DNA from: Thermomonas sp. HDW16
Lineage (GTDB): Bacteria > Pseudomonadota > Gammaproteobacteria > Xanthomonadales > Xanthomonadaceae
Reading direction: 5' to 3'
Length of the DNA stretch: 64,000 bases
Assembly (NCBI RefSeq): GCF_011302915.1
Contig: NZ_CP049872.1
Location: 1,798,001 to 1,862,000 of the forward strand
A program made the translations under genes and the position numbers. The notes beneath the pieces are model-generated. The model searched no databases. It had not been told where the DNA came from and saw only the letters and a program-made list of their open reading frames with translations. Below are positions 1-8,585 of the stretch, in pieces. The stretch's first letter is position 1. Each line of letters starts with the position of its first letter.

Positions 1-455
1 CGATGCCGGATTCGCCGATGGCGCCGCTTGCGGCAAGCCTGAGCGAAGCCGACATGCGCGATCTGGCGCTGTACTACGCCAGCCTTCCAACAGGCCGTAT
101 CCCCGCGGAAGAAGGTGCCGCACCACCGGATCCCGCGCTGATGGCGCGTGGGAAGCAACTGTTCACCGAAGGCGATCCTTCCAAGGGTATTCCTCCCTGC
201 CAGGGCTGCCATGGTGCCGATGCCAAGGGCTTCCCGAACGCGAACCAACCCGATCGCGATGGCGATACGCCATGGGCGGTCTATCCGATGCTGCGTGGGC
301 AGAACGCCGCTTACCTGCAGTCGCGTCTTGCAACCTTCCACGGGCAACAGCTGCACAGCTCCACCGCCGACCACGTGATGAACGGCGTCGGCCAACGCCT
401 GGACGACAACGACATCGCCGCGGTTTCCACGTGGCTATCCGAGTTGGCGCCCTGA
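1..455 (+). CDS. Cytochrome c family protein, 5' partial
   Basis: This is the C-terminal part of a c-type cytochrome, cut by the left edge of the window; the reading frame is open to the edge, so the ATG at position 3 is probably internal. The first visible residues end a preceding cytochrome fold (an SEADMRDLALYY-like helix). A second domain follows with one haem-binding motif, CQGCH, near visible residue 66, and a later Met-containing segment (HVMNGVG) that could supply the sixth haem ligand. The two-domain pattern resembles cytochrome c4, a periplasmic electron carrier. It lies 40 bp upstream of azurin on the same strand, so the two may be co-transcribed as periplasmic electron-transfer proteins. 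The exact subfamily is uncertain because the N-terminus is missing. Confidence 0.75.
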   Translation, partial: MPDSPMAPLAASLSEADMRDLALYYASLPTGRIPAEEGAAPPDPALMARGKQLFTEGDPSKGIPPCQGCHGADAKGFPNANQPDRDGDTPWAVYPMLRGQNAAYLQSRLATFHGQQLHSSTADHVMNGVGQRLDDNDIAAVSTWLSELAP

Positions 456-495
456 TCCACCCTCCCCCTCCCTACCCCACGTCTGGAGTCACACC

Positions 496-957
496 ATGCA
501 ACATCGCCTTATCGCCATTGCAGTCCTGCTGATCGCTTCCGTCTTGCCGCTTGCGGGCAAAGCCGCCACCTGCTCGGTCGACCTGACCGGCAGCGATGCG
601 ATGAAATACAACATGACCAACATCGACGTCAGCAAGAGCTGCAAGACGTTCACCATCAACCTCAAACACATCGGCAAGATGGCCCGCAACGTGATGGGCC
701 ATAACGTCGTCATCGCCAAGACAGCCGACATGGCCGGCATCGACAAGGACGGCATGACCGCCGGCCTGGCCACGGACTACATCAAGGCCGGCGATGCACG
801 GGCCATCGCCCATAGCAAGGTCGTCGGCGGCGGCGAGTCGACCTCGATCCAGGTCCCGGTCGCCAAGCTCGTTGCTGCCGGTGCGCCGCTGTCGTTCTTC
901 TGCAGCTTCCCCGGTCATTCCACCCTGATGAAGGGCACCATCACCCTCAAGCCCTGA
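496..957 (+). CDS. azu: Azurin, periplasmic blue copper protein
   Basis: The 153-residue product has a signal peptide (about residues 1-24, ending GKAA) and a full azurin domain. The type 1 copper ligands are all visible: His69 in MGHNVV, Cys136 and His141 in FFCSFPGH, and Met145 in TLMKG. Cys26 and Cys49 fit the conserved azurin disulfide. Azurins carry single electrons in the periplasm between c-type cytochromes and terminal acceptors. A GGAG ribosome site lies just upstream of the ATG. The preceding gene is a cytochrome c and the following operon builds c-type cytochromes, which fits a respiratory role. Assignment is secure; the physiological partner is not shown by the sequence. Confidence 0.95.
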   Translation: MQHRLIAIAVLLIASVLPLAGKAATCSVDLTGSDAMKYNMTNIDVSKSCKTFTINLKHIGKMARNVMGHNVVIAKTADMAGIDKDGMTAGLATDYIKAGDARAIAHSKVVGGGESTSIQVPVAKLVAAGAPLSFFCSFPGHSTLMKGTITLKP

Positions 958-961
958 ACGG

Positions 962-981
962 GCGCGGCTTCGCTGCCGCGC
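962..981 (+). terminator. GC-rich hairpin after azurin
   Basis: A 7-bp perfect stem (GCGCGGC / GCCGCGC) with a 6-nt loop begins 4 nt after the azurin stop codon. There is no clear T-tract, so it may be a weak or Rho-assisted terminator, or simply a 3' stabilising hairpin. Confidence 0.35.
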
Positions 982-983
982 GA

Positions 984-1013
984 TTGGCGCGGCAGCCGCA
1001 AGTCTGGGAAAAT
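984..1013 (+). promoter_or_regulatory. Candidate promoter for the ccm operon
   Basis: TTGGCG and GAAAAT hexamers separated by 18 bp lie in the 132-bp gap between azurin and ccmC, about 75 bp before the ccmC start. The match to the sigma-70 consensus is only moderate, so this is a weak prediction. Confidence 0.3.
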
Positions 1014-1089
1014 GGCGCGGTAATTTAGGAACCTGGCCGCGGGCGCGCAATGTCGCGCCCCCTTCGACGCGAGCGATGAAACACCCCAC

Positions 1090-1842
1090 ATGAATCCGCT
1101 CGTCCGCTGGTTACACCAACTCGGCTCGCCCCCCTATTTCGACCGCTTCGCCACCCGCTGGGCGCCTTGGGCCTATTTGTCGGGCCTGATCGCGATGGCC
1201 GTGGGCCTGTACGGCGCATTGTTCGTGGTGCCGGCCGATTACCAGCAGGGCGACAGCTTCCGCATCCTCTACATCCACGTGCCTGCCGCGTGGATGAGCA
1301 TGGCGATCTTCGGATTGATGGCACTGTACGCCGCCATCGCGCTGATCTGGCGAATCAAGTTGTGCGAAATCCTGGCGATGGCCTGTGCCCCCAGCGGCGC
1401 GGCATTCACCCTGATCACGTTGCTCACCGGTTCGATCTGGGGCAAGCCGATGTGGGGCACTTGGTGGGATTGGGATCCACGCCTCACCACCGAATTGATC
1501 CTGCTGTTCCTGTACCTGGGCGTGATGGGCCTGTACGCGGCCATCGATGACCGCCGCAATGCCGCGCGCGCCGCCGGCTTCCTGGCCATCGTCGGCGTGG
1601 CCCTGCTGCCGGTGATCCGCTGGTCAGTGGTGTGGTGGAACTCGTTGCACCAGGGCCAGACCATCAACCTGTTTGGCAAGTCGCACATGGATCCCAGCAT
1701 GTTGTGGCCGCTGTGGTGGATGATCGTCGGCACCAAGCTGTGGTTCGTCGGTTCGTTGCTGAGCCGCGCGCGCGCCGACAACTTGCGCCGCGAAGCGGGC
1801 AAGGACTGGGTGGCGAAACTCGCCATGGGAGGCACCCGATGA
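1090..1842 (+). CDS. ccmC: Haem exporter subunit CcmC
   Basis: CcmC is the inner-membrane haem-handling protein that loads haem onto the chaperone CcmE in system I cytochrome c maturation. The 250-residue product is predicted to have six membrane segments. It contains the family's tryptophan-rich signature WWDWDPR at residues 125-131 and the periplasmic histidines near residue 63 (IHVPAAW) and in the GKSHMDPS loop, which are known to bind haem in this family. It is the first gene of a ccmCDEFGHI series; the stop overlaps the ccmD start in an ATGA. The ABC components ccmA and ccmB that often precede ccmC are not in this window. Confidence 0.96.
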   Translation: MNPLVRWLHQLGSPPYFDRFATRWAPWAYLSGLIAMAVGLYGALFVVPADYQQGDSFRILYIHVPAAWMSMAIFGLMALYAAIALIWRIKLCEILAMACAPSGAAFTLITLLTGSIWGKPMWGTWWDWDPRLTTELILLFLYLGVMGLYAAIDDRRNAARAAGFLAIVGVALLPVIRWSVVWWNSLHQGQTINLFGKSHMDPSMLWPLWWMIVGTKLWFVGSLLSRARADNLRREAGKDWVAKLAMGGTR

Positions 1843-2003
1843 GTTATCGCGACTACGTGATTGCCGCCTATGCGGTGTTCGCCATCATCCTGCTGTGGGA
1901 TTACGTCGTGCCGAAGCTGCAAGTCCGCTCCGCGCTGCGGGCCGCGCACCTGCGCACAACGCGTGCAAGCGCGCGCAACACACCCACGGAGCTCGAACGA
2001 TGA
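1839..2003 (+). CDS. ccmD: CcmD small membrane protein
   Basis: This 54-residue protein has one membrane helix (about residues 7-26) followed by a basic tail, which is the form of CcmD. CcmD helps release haem-loaded CcmE from the CcmABC complex. Its ATG overlaps the ccmC stop (ATGA) and its own stop overlaps the ccmE start in the same way, so translation of the three is probably coupled. Sequence conservation in this family is low; the call rests on size, topology and position between ccmC and ccmE. Confidence 0.85.
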   Translation: MSYRDYVIAAYAVFAIILLWDYVVPKLQVRSALRAAHLRTTRASARNTPTELER

Positions 2004-2467
2004 ACCCCACCCGCAAGCGCCGGCTGTGGCTGGTGCTGGCCGTAGTGGCCGCCGCCGCGATCGCCACCACGCTGATCGCGATGGCATTGCAGCGCAACGT
2101 CGCCTATCTGTACACGCCCAGCGAGGTGCTGCGCGGTGAAGCCGGCCAGCATGCGCGCTTCCGCCTTGGCGGCATGGTCGAGAAAGGCTCGTTCAGGCGT
2201 GCGCCCGGTTCGCTGGAAGCGCATTTCCGGGTGACCGACGGCGATGCGCAACTGCCGGTGGTGTACAACAAGATCCTGCCGGATCTGTTCCGCGAGGATC
2301 AGGCCGTCGTCGCGACCGGCACGATGCGGGACGGCGTGTTCGTGGCCGAGGATGTCCTCGCCAAACACGACGAAACCTACATGCCCAAGGAAGTGGCGGA
2401 CAAGATGGGCATGGCGCACAAGAAACACGATGTACAGACGCCGCCCGCGACCGGGGCCACGAATTGA
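2000..2467 (+). CDS. ccmE: Periplasmic haem chaperone CcmE
   Basis: CcmE binds haem covalently in the periplasm and passes it to the CcmFH ligation complex. The 155-residue product has an N-terminal membrane anchor (about residues 8-30) and the OB-fold haem chaperone domain. The family motif HDETY is present, with the haem-attaching histidine at 123 and the axial tyrosine at 127, followed by a flexible tail. I chose the start MNPTRKRR, which overlaps the ccmD stop by ATGA; a longer in-frame opening upstream lies within ccmD and is not likely used. Confidence 0.95.
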   Translation: MNPTRKRRLWLVLAVVAAAAIATTLIAMALQRNVAYLYTPSEVLRGEAGQHARFRLGGMVEKGSFRRAPGSLEAHFRVTDGDAQLPVVYNKILPDLFREDQAVVATGTMRDGVFVAEDVLAKHDETYMPKEVADKMGMAHKKHDVQTPPATGATN

Positions 2468-2544
2468 CCACGATCCGCGTTGCGTGCACCGCAGCCACTG
2501 TTGCCGGCATCCACCACTTCCATGCTCGCGGGGCGCGCTGAACG

Positions 2545-4465
2545 ATGTTGCCTGAACTCGGCCAAATCACCCTGATCCTGGCGCTGCTGGTCAGCATTGT
2601 GCAGGCCGTGCTGCCGCTGGCCGGTGCGCAACGTGGCAAGGGCGCATGGATGGCCGTGGCAAGACCCGCCGCATACGCGCAGCTTGTGCTGGTGCTGGCT
2701 TCGTTCGTCGTCCTCACCATCGCGTTCGTCGTGCAGGACTTCTCGGTGCGCTACGTGGCCGAGAATTCCAACACCCTGCTGCCGATGATGTACCGCTATT
2801 CCGCCGTTTGGGGCGCGCACGAGGGCTCGCTGCTGTTGTGGGCGCTGGTGCTGGCGGTATGGACGGCGGCGGTCGCCGAGTTCTCCCGCCACCTGCCGGC
2901 ACGGGTGGTCGCCCGCGTGCTGGGCGTGATGGGACTGGTCAGCGTCGGCTTCCTCGCCTTCCTGATCTTCACCTCCAATCCGTTCGCGCGGTTGCTGCCG
3001 ATGCCGGTGGAAGGCCGCGACCTCAATCCGCTGCTGCAGGATCCGGGGCTGATCTTCCATCCGCCGATGCTGTACATCGGCTACGTCGGCTTCTCGGTGC
3101 CGTTCGCCTTCGCCATCGCCGCGTTGCTGGAAGGCCGCATCGACGCGCAATGGCTGCGCTGGACACGACCTTGGACCAATGTGGCCTGGGCCTTCCTGAC
3201 CTTGGGCATCGCGTTGGGCAGTTGGTGGGCGTATTACGAGCTCGGCTGGGGCGGCTGGTGGTTCTGGGATCCGGTGGAAAACGCCAGCTTCATGCCATGG
3301 CTGGCCGGCACCGCGCTGCTGCATTCGCAGGCGGTGACCGAAAAACGTGGCAGCTTCGGCGGTTGGACGTTGCTGTTGGCCATCACCGCGTTCTCGCTAT
3401 CGTTGCTGGGCACCTTCCTGGTGCGCTCCGGCGTGCTGACCAGCGTGCATGCGTTCGCCGCCGATCCGTCACGCGGCCTGTTCATCCTGATTTTCCTAGC
3501 GACTGTCATTGGTGGCTCGCTGCTGCTCTACGTGCTGCGCGCACCACGCATCGCAGGCAAGCCGTTCGCACCCAGCTCGCGCGAGACCTTGCTGCTGCTG
3601 AACAACCTGCTGCTGGCCGCCGCCTGCGGCATGGTGCTACTGGGCACGCTGTATCCGCTGCTGGCCGATGCGCTGGAACTGGGCAAGATTTCGGTGGGCC
3701 CACCCTACTTCGGCATGATGTTCGTGGTGCTGATGACGCCGATGATCCTGCTGCTGCCATTCGGCCCGCTGACCCGCTGGCAGAACGAGGAACCGCGCAA
3801 ACCGCTGGCTTTGCTGCTGCCGTGGCTGGTACTGGCGTTGGCGCTAGGCGTGCTCGCCTATTTCATGGCATCGCAAGGGCCGCTGAAGACGGCGGCAGGC
3901 GTCGCTGCCAGTGCGTGGATCGTCTTCGGCACGTTGCGCTTCGCCTGGCAGCGCCTGCACGGCAACGGTCGAATGACGCCGGAGATGTTGGGCATGGTGC
4001 TGGCACACCTCGGTGTTGCAGTCTTCCTGGTCGGCGCCCTGCTGGTCGAAGCGCAAAGCAGCCAGCGCGAACTGGCGATGAAGCCGGGCGAGACCGTCGA
4101 GATCGGCGGCTACGGCTTCCGCTTCCAGGGCGTTGATGAAACCCGCGGCCCCAACTACACCTCCGACGTCGGCCATGTGCAGGTGTTGCGCGATGGCCAA
4201 CTGCTGCTGCGCCTCGATCCGGAAAAAACGGGCCTACGTGGCCGGCGGCCAGGTGATGACCGAAGCCGGCATCCGCCCCAGCCTGTTCGGTGACCTGTAC
4301 GTCGCATTGGGCGAGCCGCTGGGTGATGGTGCCTGGGCGGTGCGCGTGCATATCAAGCCGTTCGTGCGCTGGATCTGGCTGGGCGCGCTGCTGATGGCAC
4401 TGGGCGGCTTCGTGACCGCCATCGACAAGCGTTTCCGCCGACAAAACGAGATGCGACCGGCATGA
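2545..4465 (+). CDS. ccmF: Cytochrome c haem lyase subunit CcmF, frameshifted as sequenced
   Basis: CcmF is the large multi-pass membrane protein that ligates haem to apocytochrome c together with CcmH. The first frame runs from 2545 and gives the membrane helices and the WWFWDPVEN tryptophan signature. It then leaves the family sequence after LDPEK and ends out of frame at 4293. The missing C-terminus (RAYVAGG, later [12 protein letters not shown] and the last helix) continues in the next frame to 4465. The switch falls at a run of six A at 4223-4228; five A would restore a 639-residue protein of normal length with the usual PEKR sequence. This is either an extra base in the assembly, a real lesion, or a site of slippage. 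The true end overlaps the next gene's ATG. Confidence 0.9.
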
Positions 4466-5049
4466 ACGCACCCGCTCCCGCCCCAAGCTCGACCGGCGGT
4501 TCGCGCAAGTCCGCGGCCATCGTCATCGGCGTGTTTTTCATCGCCCTGATGGGCCTGCTGCTGTATGGCGTGCGCAAGTCCGGCGACGCAGACCGCGAAG
4601 CCCTGCCATCGCCATTGATCGGCAAACCGGCGCCAGCCTTCGACCTGCCGCTGCTGCACGAACCCGGCACCCGCATCAAGAACAAAGACCTGGCAGGCGC
4701 ACCCTATGTGGTGAACGTCTGGGCCAGCTGGTGCCCGGAATGCCGGGTGGAACACCCGGTGCTGAGCAAGTTCGCGCTGACCAAGCGCGTGCGTTTCGTC
4801 GGCTACAACCTCAAGGACGGCCGCAGCGAAGCCCTGCGCTGGCTGGAACAATTCGGCAATCCGTACATGCTGGTGATTGCCGATGAAGACGGCCGCGCGG
4901 CGATCGACTGGGGCATCTATGGCGCACCGGAAACCTTCCTGGTCGATGCCAAGGGCATCGTGCGCTGGAAGCGCGTGGGCGCAGTGACTGACGAAGTGCT
5001 GCAGCAACAACTGATCCCGGCGCTGGAAAAACTGGAGGCTGGCCGATGA
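4462..5049 (+). CDS. dsbE: Thiol:disulfide interchange protein DsbE/CcmG
   Basis: CcmG (DsbE) is a membrane-anchored periplasmic thioredoxin that keeps the haem-binding cysteines of apocytochrome c reduced. The 195-residue product has one N-terminal membrane helix (about residues 18-36) and a thioredoxin fold with the active site WCPEC (Cys91, Cys94). The nearby acidic residues and the GAPETF cis-proline loop are typical of this subgroup. Its ATG overlaps the end of the downstream frame of ccmF by ATGA, supporting the idea that the corrected ccmF frame is the real one. Confidence 0.94.
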   Translation: MNAPAPAPSSTGGSRKSAAIVIGVFFIALMGLLLYGVRKSGDADREALPSPLIGKPAPAFDLPLLHEPGTRIKNKDLAGAPYVVNVWASWCPECRVEHPVLSKFALTKRVRFVGYNLKDGRSEALRWLEQFGNPYMLVIADEDGRAAIDWGIYGAPETFLVDAKGIVRWKRVGAVTDEVLQQQLIPALEKLEAGR

Positions 5050-5501
5050 CCCGCTGCTTCGCCATCGCCCGCACGCTATTGCTCGGCGTGCTGCTGGCGT
5101 TCACCGGCATCGCCATCGCCCAGACCAGCGACCCCACGCCGCTGCAGTTCAAGGACAGCACCGAAGAAACACGCTTCCACCAACTCACCTCCGAATTGCG
5201 CTGCGTGATGTGCCAGAACCAGTCGCTGGCCGATTCCAATGCACAGATCGCCCACGACCTGCGCCGCGAAGTGCTGGACCTGATGCGCGAGGGCAAGTCC
5301 GACCGCGAAGTGAAGCAATTCCTGGTGGATCGCTACGGCGAATTCGTGCTGTACAAGCCCGATGTCACACCGGGTACCTGGCTACTCTGGTTCGGCCCGT
5401 TGCTGCTGGTGCTGGCAGGCGGCGTGGTGGTGTGGCGCCTCCTGCGGCGCGGCAATGCCAGTCGTGGCAGCGTGGGCAACGACGACAACCAGGAGTGGTA
5501 A
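5046..5501 (+). CDS. ccmH: Cytochrome c maturation protein CcmH (CcmL type)
   Basis: CcmH binds apocytochrome c through a reactive cysteine pair and hands it to CcmF. The 151-residue protein has a signal peptide ending near AIAQ (residue 26), the signature LRCVMCQNQS with Cys53 and Cys56, and a C-terminal membrane helix around residues 116-136. This is the short, single-function form; the TPR part is encoded separately by the next gene. The ATG overlaps the dsbE stop (ATGA). Confidence 0.95.
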   Translation: MTRCFAIARTLLLGVLLAFTGIAIAQTSDPTPLQFKDSTEETRFHQLTSELRCVMCQNQSLADSNAQIAHDLRREVLDLMREGKSDREVKQFLVDRYGEFVLYKPDVTPGTWLLWFGPLLLVLAGGVVVWRLLRRGNASRGSVGNDDNQEW

Positions 5502-6538
5502 TGACCGTCTTCATCGGCATCGCTACGGTGCTCACCCTGTTGGTGCTGGTCGGCGTGCTGTGGCCGCTGTGGCATTCCTCGCGCCGCCTGTTTCTGGCCC
5601 TTCTGACCACCATGGGCATCGGCACCGCGCTGCTCTACCAATGGGTGGGCACGCCGGCTGCCATCAACGTCGCGCCTCCTTCGCGGGAAGCGGCTGCGGC
5701 AAACGCGATGCCGGCCAACCTGGACGAGGCCGTAGGCCAGCTTGAAACCGAACTCAAGCAACACCCCGACCAACCAGAGGGCTGGCGCTTGCTGGGCCGT
5801 TCCTACATGAGCATGGGACGCTACCTGGACGCACGGCGCGCATTCGAAACCGCGTTGAACCTTCAAGCCGACGATCCCGACCTGTTGGTCGAAACCGTGC
5901 AGGCGCGGATGTACACCGACCCGCAGCGACGCATGGATGCAGATGCAGTGAAACTGCTGCAGCGTGCACTGCAACTGCAGCCGCAGCACCAGCGCGCACG
6001 CTGGTTCCTGGGCGTCTCGCAACGCCAGCAGGGCCAGGCGGCCGAGGCTGCGAAGACCTGGGAGCCGCTACTGGCACAAGTGGATGCCGCCACCGCCGCC
6101 AGCCTGCGCAAGGAAATCGACGCCGCCCGCATCGAAGCCGGCATGCCCGCCCTGCCTGCCGTCGCCGATGCCGCACCGGCCGTCGCCAGCGCCAACGCGC
6201 TGCAGGTCAAGGTGAGCCTGGACCCAGCCTTCGCTGCCAAGGTGCGGCTGGACGGCAATGCACAAGTGTTCGTGATCGCACGCCAGCCCGCCGGCCCGCC
6301 GATGCCGGTCGCGGTGGAAAAGCGCAGCGTCACCGAACTGCCATTCACCGCCACCCTGGACGATGCCGACAGCCCGATGCCCACGCTCAAGCTGTCGCAG
6401 ATGCCCGAAGTCGAACTGGTCGCACGGCTGTCCAGCAGCGGCATCGCCAACAAGCAGGATGGCGATATCGAGTCCAAGCCAGTGCGGGTTGCGCTGCCCG
6501 CCAAGGGGCCGGTGGAATTGGTGATCGGCACGGAGTGA
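5501..6538 (+). CDS. ccmI: Cytochrome c maturation TPR protein CcmI
   Basis: CcmI is the apocytochrome chaperone that holds the C-terminus of the substrate for CcmFH. The 345-residue product starts with two membrane helices (about residues 2-20 and 27-45). TPR repeats follow over roughly residues 80-210 (EGWRLLGRSYMSMGRY and similar), then a periplasmic beta-rich C-terminal domain. I chose the start MTVFIGIA, whose first base is the last base of the ccmH stop (TAATG); in-frame sequence further upstream lies inside ccmH. It is the last ccm gene here. Confidence 0.92.
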   Translation: MTVFIGIATVLTLLVLVGVLWPLWHSSRRLFLALLTTMGIGTALLYQWVGTPAAINVAPPSREAAAANAMPANLDEAVGQLETELKQHPDQPEGWRLLGRSYMSMGRYLDARRAFETALNLQADDPDLLVETVQARMYTDPQRRMDADAVKLLQRALQLQPQHQRARWFLGVSQRQQGQAAEAAKTWEPLLAQVDAATAASLRKEIDAARIEAGMPALPAVADAAPAVASANALQVKVSLDPAFAAKVRLDGNAQVFVIARQPAGPPMPVAVEKRSVTELPFTATLDDADSPMPTLKLSQMPEVELVARLSSSGIANKQDGDIESKPVRVALPAKGPVELVIGTE

Positions 6539-6611
6539 TGCCGACATCGCGTCATGCGCCGTCGTTATCGGCGCATGCCCGTCCCTGCCGAAACAGGTCG
6601 CGCGCTGCCGC

Positions 6612-6617
6612 TACACT
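6612..6617 (+). promoter_or_regulatory. -10 element directly before metX
   Basis: TACACT ends 6 nt before the metX ATG at 6624. A start point 6-7 nt downstream of this element would fall on the ATG itself, and no Shine-Dalgarno sequence is visible, which suggests a leaderless transcript. Confidence 0.45.
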
Positions 6618-6623
6618 TTGCGC

Positions 6624-7736
6624 ATGACCGAATTCATCCCGCCCGGCACCCGCTGGTTCGACCTGGCCTCGCCGTTTCCGATGAAGCGTGGCGGCGCGCT
6701 GCACGGCGCGCGCATCGCTTATGAAACCTGGGGCGAACTCGACGCCTCGCACAGCAATGCGATCCTGATCGTCACCGGCTTGTCGCCGGATGCGCATGCC
6801 GCCGCGAATGCGGGCGATCCGGAGCCGGGCTGGTGGGAATGGATGATCGGGCCGGGCAAACCGATCGATACCGACCGCTGGTTCGTGGCCTGCGTGAATT
6901 CGCTGGGCAGTTGCAAGGGCAGCACCGGTCCGGCATCGATCAATCCCGATACCGGTGCGCTGTATCGCCTGGATTTCCCTGAACTCTCGATTGAAGACGG
7001 CGCCGATGCAGCGGCTGCGGTCGTGCGCGGGCTCGGCATCCAGCGGCTGGCCTGCATGATCGGCAATTCGATGGGCGGCATGACCGCACTGGCGCTGCTG
7101 CAACGCCAACCCGGCATCGCCCGCAGCCACATCAATATTTCCGGCGCGGCGCGCGCGCTGCCGTTTTCCATCGCCATCCGTTCGCTGCAGCGCGAGGCGA
7201 TCCGGTTGGATCCGAACTGGGACGATGGAAATTACAGCGACGAGCGCTATCCCGAATCCGGCATGCGCATGGCGCGCAAGTTGGGCGTGATCACTTATCG
7301 TTCCGCGCTGGAGTGGGACGGCCGCTTCGGCCGCGTGCGGCTGGATTCCGATCGCCGCGACGATGATGCCTTCGGCCTGGAATTCGAGGTCGAAAGTTAC
7401 CTCGAAGGCCACGCGCGCCGCTTCGTACGCCATTTCGACCCGAACTGCTATCTCTATCTCAGCCGTTCGATGGACTGGTACGACCTCGGCGAGAGCTGCG
7501 GCGGCACCACCTTGCAGGGACTGGCCGCGCTCCGCATCGACAAGGCGCTGGCCATCGGCGTGCGCACCGACATCCTGTTCCCGCTGCAGCAGCAGGAAGA
7601 AATCGCCGAGGGCCTGCGCGCTGGCGGTTGCGACGCGGCCTTCCTGCCGCTGGAGTCGCCGCAGGGCCACGATGCCTTCCTGGTGGATGCCGAACGCTTC
7701 GGCCCGGCGGTGCGTGGTTTCCTCGACGAGCTATAG
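6624..7736 (+). CDS. metX: MetX-family homoserine/serine O-acyltransferase
   Basis: The 370-residue alpha/beta-hydrolase transfers an acyl group to the hydroxyl of homoserine or serine, opening methionine or cysteine synthesis. The nucleophile is Ser149 in GNSMGG; the Asp and His of the triad fit RTDILFP and QGHDAF near the C-terminus. SLGSCKGSTGP at about residues 93-103 is the oxyanion/substrate region of MetX. Members from Xanthomonadaceae have been described as succinyltransferases acting on serine and homoserine, so the donor and acceptor should not be assumed to be acetyl-CoA and homoserine. I chose ATG 6624 over an upstream TTG at 6618 because the -10 element abuts it. A cysteine dioxygenase follows, hinting at a cysteine-metabolism context. 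Confidence 0.9.
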   Translation: MTEFIPPGTRWFDLASPFPMKRGGALHGARIAYETWGELDASHSNAILIVTGLSPDAHAAANAGDPEPGWWEWMIGPGKPIDTDRWFVACVNSLGSCKGSTGPASINPDTGALYRLDFPELSIEDGADAAAAVVRGLGIQRLACMIGNSMGGMTALALLQRQPGIARSHINISGAARALPFSIAIRSLQREAIRLDPNWDDGNYSDERYPESGMRMARKLGVITYRSALEWDGRFGRVRLDSDRRDDDAFGLEFEVESYLEGHARRFVRHFDPNCYLYLSRSMDWYDLGESCGGTTLQGLAALRIDKALAIGVRTDILFPLQQQEEIAEGLRAGGCDAAFLPLESPQGHDAFLVDAERFGPAVRGFLDEL

Positions 7737-7787
7737 CCGTCCGCCAGCACATGCCCTGAAGGCATAAGCACATAACGTCAGGTTTGG

Positions 7788-7793
7788 TAAACT
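7788..7793 (+). promoter_or_regulatory. -10 element directly before the cysteine dioxygenase gene
   Basis: TAAACT lies 6 nt before the ATG at 7800, inside a small inverted repeat (GGTTTG, 7-nt centre, CAAACC; 7781-7799) that abuts the start codon. No Shine-Dalgarno is visible. The arrangement fits a leaderless mRNA whose promoter may also be an operator. Confidence 0.4.
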
Positions 7794-7799
7794 CAAACC

Positions 7800-8405
7800 A
7801 TGGACGAATCCTGCTGCGAACCCGTCGACTTCCCCGGCCAAGCCAAGTTCATAGCTGCGGTCGATGCCGCCGTGACCAGCGGCGACAAGCACGCCGTCAC
7901 CGCCGCCCTGCGCAATGCGCTGTGCGCGTTGATCCGCGACAACGAGGTGCAACTACCCTGCTGCGTGCAGGACGCCATCGTCGACCACTACGCCCGCCGC
8001 GAGCTCTACCGCAGCCCGCAGCATGGTTACAGCGTGGTGGCGATGACCTGGGGGCCGGGCCAGGGCACTCCGCTGCACGACCATTCCGGCCTTTGGTGCG
8101 TGGAAGGCGTGTGGCATGGCGAGCTGGAAATCACCCAGTACGAACTGCTCGAGACCAATGGCGACCGTTTCCGTTTCCGCGCCGCGGGCGGGATGATCGC
8201 CGGCCCCGGCAGCGCCGGCAGCCTGATCCCGCCGCACGAGTACCACACCATCCGCAACATCAGCGCGGACAAGATCGCGGTCTCCCTGCACATCTACCAG
8301 GCCGAGATGGCCTGCTGCGCCAAGTTCCAGCCGCTGGTGCCCGACCAGACGGGCGAATGGTTCGTGCGCGAAGCGGCCACATTGGCGACCGACAAGGCCG
8401 CATAA
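7800..8405 (+). CDS. Cysteine dioxygenase family protein
   Basis: Cysteine dioxygenases are iron cupins that oxidise cysteine (or 3-mercaptopropionate in related enzymes) to the sulfinic acid. The 201-residue product has the first cupin motif PLHDH with His93 and His95 as iron ligands, followed by Cys100 in SGLWC at the place of the Cys of the Cys-Tyr crosslink in this family. The second cupin motif around PPHEYHTI supplies the third histidine. Several additional cysteine pairs (residues 5-6, 54-55 and near the C-terminus) are unusual. It follows metX on the same strand after 63 bp, with its own apparent promoter. Which thiol it uses cannot be told from the sequence. Confidence 0.85.
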   Translation: MDESCCEPVDFPGQAKFIAAVDAAVTSGDKHAVTAALRNALCALIRDNEVQLPCCVQDAIVDHYARRELYRSPQHGYSVVAMTWGPGQGTPLHDHSGLWCVEGVWHGELEITQYELLETNGDRFRFRAAGGMIAGPGSAGSLIPPHEYHTIRNISADKIAVSLHIYQAEMACCAKFQPLVPDQTGEWFVREAATLATDKAA

Positions 8406-8419
8406 CGCCCGCTCTCGGC

Positions 8420-8425
8420 TATACT
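8420..8425 (+). promoter_or_regulatory. -10 element of the tRNA-Leu gene
   Basis: TATACT, one mismatch from TATAAT, lies 11 nt before the first tRNA base. No good -35 was found, but the spacing to the tRNA is suitable. Confidence 0.5.
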
Positions 8426-8436
8426 TCGCATCCCGC

Positions 8437-8522
8437 GCCGGTGTGGCGGAATGGTAGACGCAGCGGATTCAAAATCCGCCGGCAGCGATGTCGTGAAGGT
8501 TCGAGTCCTTTCACCGGTACCA
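8437..8522 (+). tRNA. tRNA-Leu (anticodon CAA)
   Basis: An 86-nt tRNA with encoded CCA. The acceptor stem GCCGGTG pairs with CACCGGT (one G-U pair at the end), the anticodon loop TTCAAAA gives anticodon CAA at 8470-8472, the T-arm has GGTTCGAGTCC, and there is a long variable arm as expected for leucine tRNAs. It reads UUG codons. A terminator follows directly. Confidence 0.96.
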
Positions 8523-8530
8523 GGTCAACG

Positions 8531-8555
8531 AAAGCCACGCATCGCGTGGCTTTTT
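8531..8555 (+). terminator. Rho-independent terminator of tRNA-Leu
   Basis: A 7-bp stem GCCACGC / GCGTGGC with a 3-nt loop is followed by five T and preceded by AAA that extends the pairing. It lies 8 nt after the tRNA. Confidence 0.9.
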
Positions 8556-8585
8556 CGTATGCGCGTTTTGCCGTTGCGCAAAAGG

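Noticed and set aside
4219..4240. Programmed ribosomal frameshift in ccmF
   Set aside because: The A6 run could slip, but CcmF is not known to use recoding and no stimulatory structure is obvious. An extra base is the simpler reading; kept only as an alternative.
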